From: Rariglobus hedericola
GTDB taxonomy: Bacteria; Verrucomicrobiota; Verrucomicrobiia; Opitutales; Opitutaceae
Assembly (NCBI RefSeq): GCF_007559335.1
Contig: NZ_VMBG01000001.1
Span: 2,294,001-2,358,000, forward strand
DNA length: 64,000 nt
Reading direction: 5' to 3'
Below, piece after piece: positions 61,965-64,000 of the stretch (the stretch's first letter is position 1; each line of letters opens with the position of its first letter). The notes under the pieces are model-generated. The model was not told where the DNA came from. It did no database searches and saw nothing but the letters and a program-made list of their open reading frames with translations. A program made the translations under genes and the position numbers.

Positions 61965-63119
61965 TTAACCGGGATTAAACGTTTTTTCCGTTCGCTGACG
62001 AAGCCACGCCCCTGCCTTCGCCAGCGCCTGAGCCAGCGGCACATCCCGCGGCGAGACTTCGTGCAACGTCACACCCGGCGTCTCCTGCGCGTCCACACGC
62101 CCGGCGAACACATGCACCGGCTTACCCAAGGCCACCGCCGCCCGCACCAGCGAACCCGGCCCCTTGCCTTGCAGTGAACTGTCGTCGAAACGCCCTTCGC
62201 CCGTGATCACCAGATCGGCCGCCGCCAATCGCTCTTCCACGCGCAACCAATCGCTCACCAACTCGAAGCCCGGCACGAGCCGCGCTCCCGTGGCCGCCAT
62301 CAGCCCGAACGCGATCCCACCTGCCGCCCCCGCGCCCGGCGTTTCCGCCAACCCCGCATCCACTCCGCAGCTCGCGCACAACAGCACCATCATGCGCGCG
62401 CTTTGCGCTTCCAGTTTCACCAACGCCTCCGATTCCAATCCCTTCTGCGGGCCGTAAACCGTCACCGCTCCTCGCGGCCCGAGCAGTGGATTGGTCACGT
62501 CGCACGCGATCCAGATTGGCGGTAATTTCCGCAGGCGCTCCGCCTTGAGGCTCACCACGCGCGGCCACTTGAGCGGAGCTCCACTTGTCATCAACTGACC
62601 ATGTTCATTGCACAACTCGAGTCCCAGCATGCCCAACGCTCCGAGCCCGAGATCACTCGTCGCGCTCCCGCCCACGCCCAACAAAATCCCCTCCACACCG
62701 CGCTCCGCCGCCGCCGCGATCAACTCGCCGGTTCCCCTGGTATCCGTGCGCCACACATCACGTTCATCGGGACGCAACAACGCCAGTCCGCTCGCCGCCG
62801 CCATCTCGATCACCGCCAGTTGTCCACCGCTCGCGCACCCGAGTCGCCGCAAAACTGCCGCCGGCAAGAGCTTCGTTTCAATCACACCAAAGCCTGCCTC
62901 AACCTCCGCCCCACGCGGCCCGGTCACACGGCACACCACCCACTCGCCACCCACCGCCTCCGTCAAAATAACCGCGAACCCTTCGCCGCCATCCGTCAGC
63001 GGACACTGCTCCACGCTCCATGTAGGCTGCGCACACCGCACCCCCACCGCCATCTCCGCGCATGCCTGCCCCGCCGTGAGTGAGTCCTTGAATTTATCCG
63101 ACGCAATGAGCACCCGCAT
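61965..63119 (-). CDS. Glycerate kinase (GlxK/GarK type)
   Basis: ATG at 63119 gives 384 residues starting M-R-V-L-I-A-S-D-K-F-K-D-S-L-T-A, the family N-terminus. I-L-L-G-V-G-G-S-A-T-S-D-L-G and V-I-T-G-E-G-R-F-D are the second and third signatures. The enzyme makes 2- or 3-phosphoglycerate from glycerate. It may help to use products of the neighbouring aldolase pathway, but this link is only positional. Confidence 0.92.
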   Translation of the reverse strand: MRVLIASDKFKDSLTAGQACAEMAVGVRCAQPTWSVEQCPLTDGGEGFAVILTEAVGGEWVVCRVTGPRGAEVEAGFGVIETKLLPAAVLRRLGCASGGQLAVIEMAAASGLALLRPDERDVWRTDTRGTGELIAAAAERGVEGILLGVGGSATSDLGLGALGMLGLELCNEHGQLMTSGAPLKWPRVVSLKAERLRKLPPIWIACDVTNPLLGPRGAVTVYGPQKGLESEALVKLEAQSARMMVLLCASCGVDAGLAETPGAGAAGGIAFGLMAATGARLVPGFELVSDWLRVEERLAAADLVITGEGRFDDSSLQGKGPGSLVRAAVALGKPVHVFAGRVDAQETPGVTLHEVSPRDVPLAQALAKAGAWLRQRTEKTFNPG

Positions 63120-63302
63120 GGCCAATTTGCTTACACGCCGGCCAGCCAAGTTCCATGACTATTTGTGCGCCGATTCGATGCGCCCGCTGCATTGATGCGC
63201 GAACCATCCTCAACGGCATTAACCCTTTATCATATCCCAAATACCACCGGAATCGTGAGGTCCGCGTGGCGCAGGCTCGACCGAACGGCGGCTATCGTGT
63301 TG

Positions 63303-64000
63303 ATGGATTCACTTACCATGAGCTTACGCACCAGACTGCTCTCCGAATTTGAAGCGCCCGAAGCCCTGCGTCGTTTCGGCAGCGGGTGGTTGAGTGGCGT
63401 GATCGGCGTTATCCTGGGACTGGCGAGTCTGGCACTGGTTTTGTCGCTCCTCGCACCCGGAACCTTCTCCACGCCGGAACTGACCGCGCTGCGTCAGGGC
63501 CCCGGGTTTCGCATCATCTTGAATGTCCTGCTAGTCTTGGCCTTCACCTGCTCGGCGTTGAGTCTGGCACTGCGTCGCCAAGGACCGCTGCTCGGCATCG
63601 CCGGCGTTTCACTCTCGCTGATCGCCGTCCTGCTCGGCGGCTCCAACGCCCACTCGGTCGTCGGTGATCCGTCGCCGGCTTACTTCGGCCTCGATTTCTT
63701 TGTGCTGCGCATGGCGTTCACCGGCATCCTGTTCATCCCCGTCGAGCGCTTGTTCGCGCATCGTAAAGAGCAGCCGGTCTTTCGCACCGAGTGGCGCGAG
63801 GATCTCTTTTATTTTCTGCTAAGCAGCATGCTGGTGCAGATCCTCACCTACCTGACCTTCGCGCCCGCACGCTCGATCCTTGCCTTCGCTCCGCTGACGG
63901 AAACCCGCGCCTGGGTGAGCGCCCTGCCGTTTGTCGTCCAGTTCGCCGTCATCATGTTTTTGACGGATGTGGTGCAGTATTGGGTGCATCGCTCCTTTCA
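63303..64000 (+). CDS. Sterol desaturase/fatty acid hydroxylase family membrane protein, 3'-truncated by window edge
   Basis: The frame is open from ATG 63303 (or ATG 63318) to the end of the window. The start of the protein is membrane-rich: four or five hydrophobic segments such as G-V-I-G-V-I-L-G-L-A-S-L-A-L-V-L-S-L-L and I-I-L-N-V-L-L-V-L-A-F. It ends D-V-V-Q-Y-W-V-H-R-S-F, the first histidine box (HRxxH) of the family, cut at the window edge. Members are di-iron oxygenases acting on lipids in the membrane. It is divergent from the glycerate kinase gene across an 183-bp gap. Confidence 0.75.
   Translation, partial: MDSLTMSLRTRLLSEFEAPEALRRFGSGWLSGVIGVILGLASLALVLSLLAPGTFSTPELTALRQGPGFRIILNVLLVLAFTCSALSLALRRQGPLLGIAGVSLSLIAVLLGGSNAHSVVGDPSPAYFGLDFFVLRMAFTGILFIPVERLFAHRKEQPVFRTEWREDLFYFLLSSMLVQILTYLTFAPARSILAFAPLTETRAWVSALPFVVQFAVIMFLTDVVQYWVHRSF

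Noticed and set aside
1-64000. SusC/SusD-type polysaccharide utilisation locus
   Set aside because: Despite many glycan enzymes, no TonB-dependent receptor or SusD-like lipoprotein is present in the window.
1-64000. CRISPR arrays, tRNA/rRNA genes, insertion sequences, prophage
   Set aside because: No regular spacer-repeat array, no recognisable RNA gene and no transposase or phage motif was seen. The CT-rich tracts are too irregular for CRISPR.

Overview
This GC-rich 64 kb window reads as a chromosomal segment from a Verrucomicrobiota bacterium, most likely of the Opitutaceae. The evidence is four secreted proteins ending in PEP-CTERM sorting signals, a very large protein resembling Verru_Chthon cassette protein A, prepilin-like proteins with G-F-T-L-[IV]-E-L starts, many carbohydrate-active enzymes, and many LacI, AraC, GntR and DeoR regulators. 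I see no rRNA, tRNA, CRISPR array, transposase or phage gene, and no SusC/SusD pair. All family assignments are from motif reading, not from database searches.

Layout. 1-8.5 kb: a GH5 enzyme (cut by the window start), a PhoD-type phosphatase, an AraC regulator, a PEP-CTERM protein, a secreted Cys-phosphatase, a GH26 lipoprotein and a heparinase II/III-like protein. 9-20 kb: a PEP-CTERM protein with autotransporter-type beta repeats, the Verru_Chthon A-like protein, a small secreted protein, a GntR/LacI hybrid regulator and a GH78 rhamnosidase. 20-32 kb: two clan-A (GH39-like) hydrolases facing each other, a PEP-CTERM protein, a PL22-like propeller, a LacI regulator, a pseudopilin, an unknown protein, a LamG-like protein, an SGNH hydrolase and an AraC regulator. 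32.7-36.9 kb: a minus-strand operon for sugar activation (nucleotidyltransferase, anomeric-kinase-like protein, epimerase) facing its GntR-type regulator across a perfect palindrome. 37-51 kb: a Gfo/Idh oxidoreductase, a frameshifted lacI, a PEP-CTERM protein, a pseudopilin, a GH114-like hydrolase, an SSS symporter, a beta-helix protein, a 1217-residue putative hydrolase and an intact lacI paralogue. 51-55 kb: an amino-sugar operon (NagB fused to an LmbE-like domain, a ROK-like kinase, a PIG-L deacetylase). 55-62 kb: AraC and DeoR regulators, then an aldolase-like protein, D-lyxose/D-mannose isomerase, PfkB kinase and GH2 beta-mannosidase. The end holds glycerate kinase and the start of a sterol-desaturase-family gene.

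How it fits together (inference): the window looks like a series of regulated glycan-use cassettes. Each has its own regulator and surface-directed proteins (PEP-CTERM, pilin-like) next to secreted hydrolases, and some add cytoplasmic sugar-processing enzymes. Three operator families can be read directly: GTAA-N4-TTAC beside two paralogous LacI genes, CTTACGTGTAAG-like sites around the LacI gene at 27.4-28.4 kb, and a perfect 8-bp inverted repeat before the regulator at 35.8 kb. Two regions point to amino sugars and one to mannosides.
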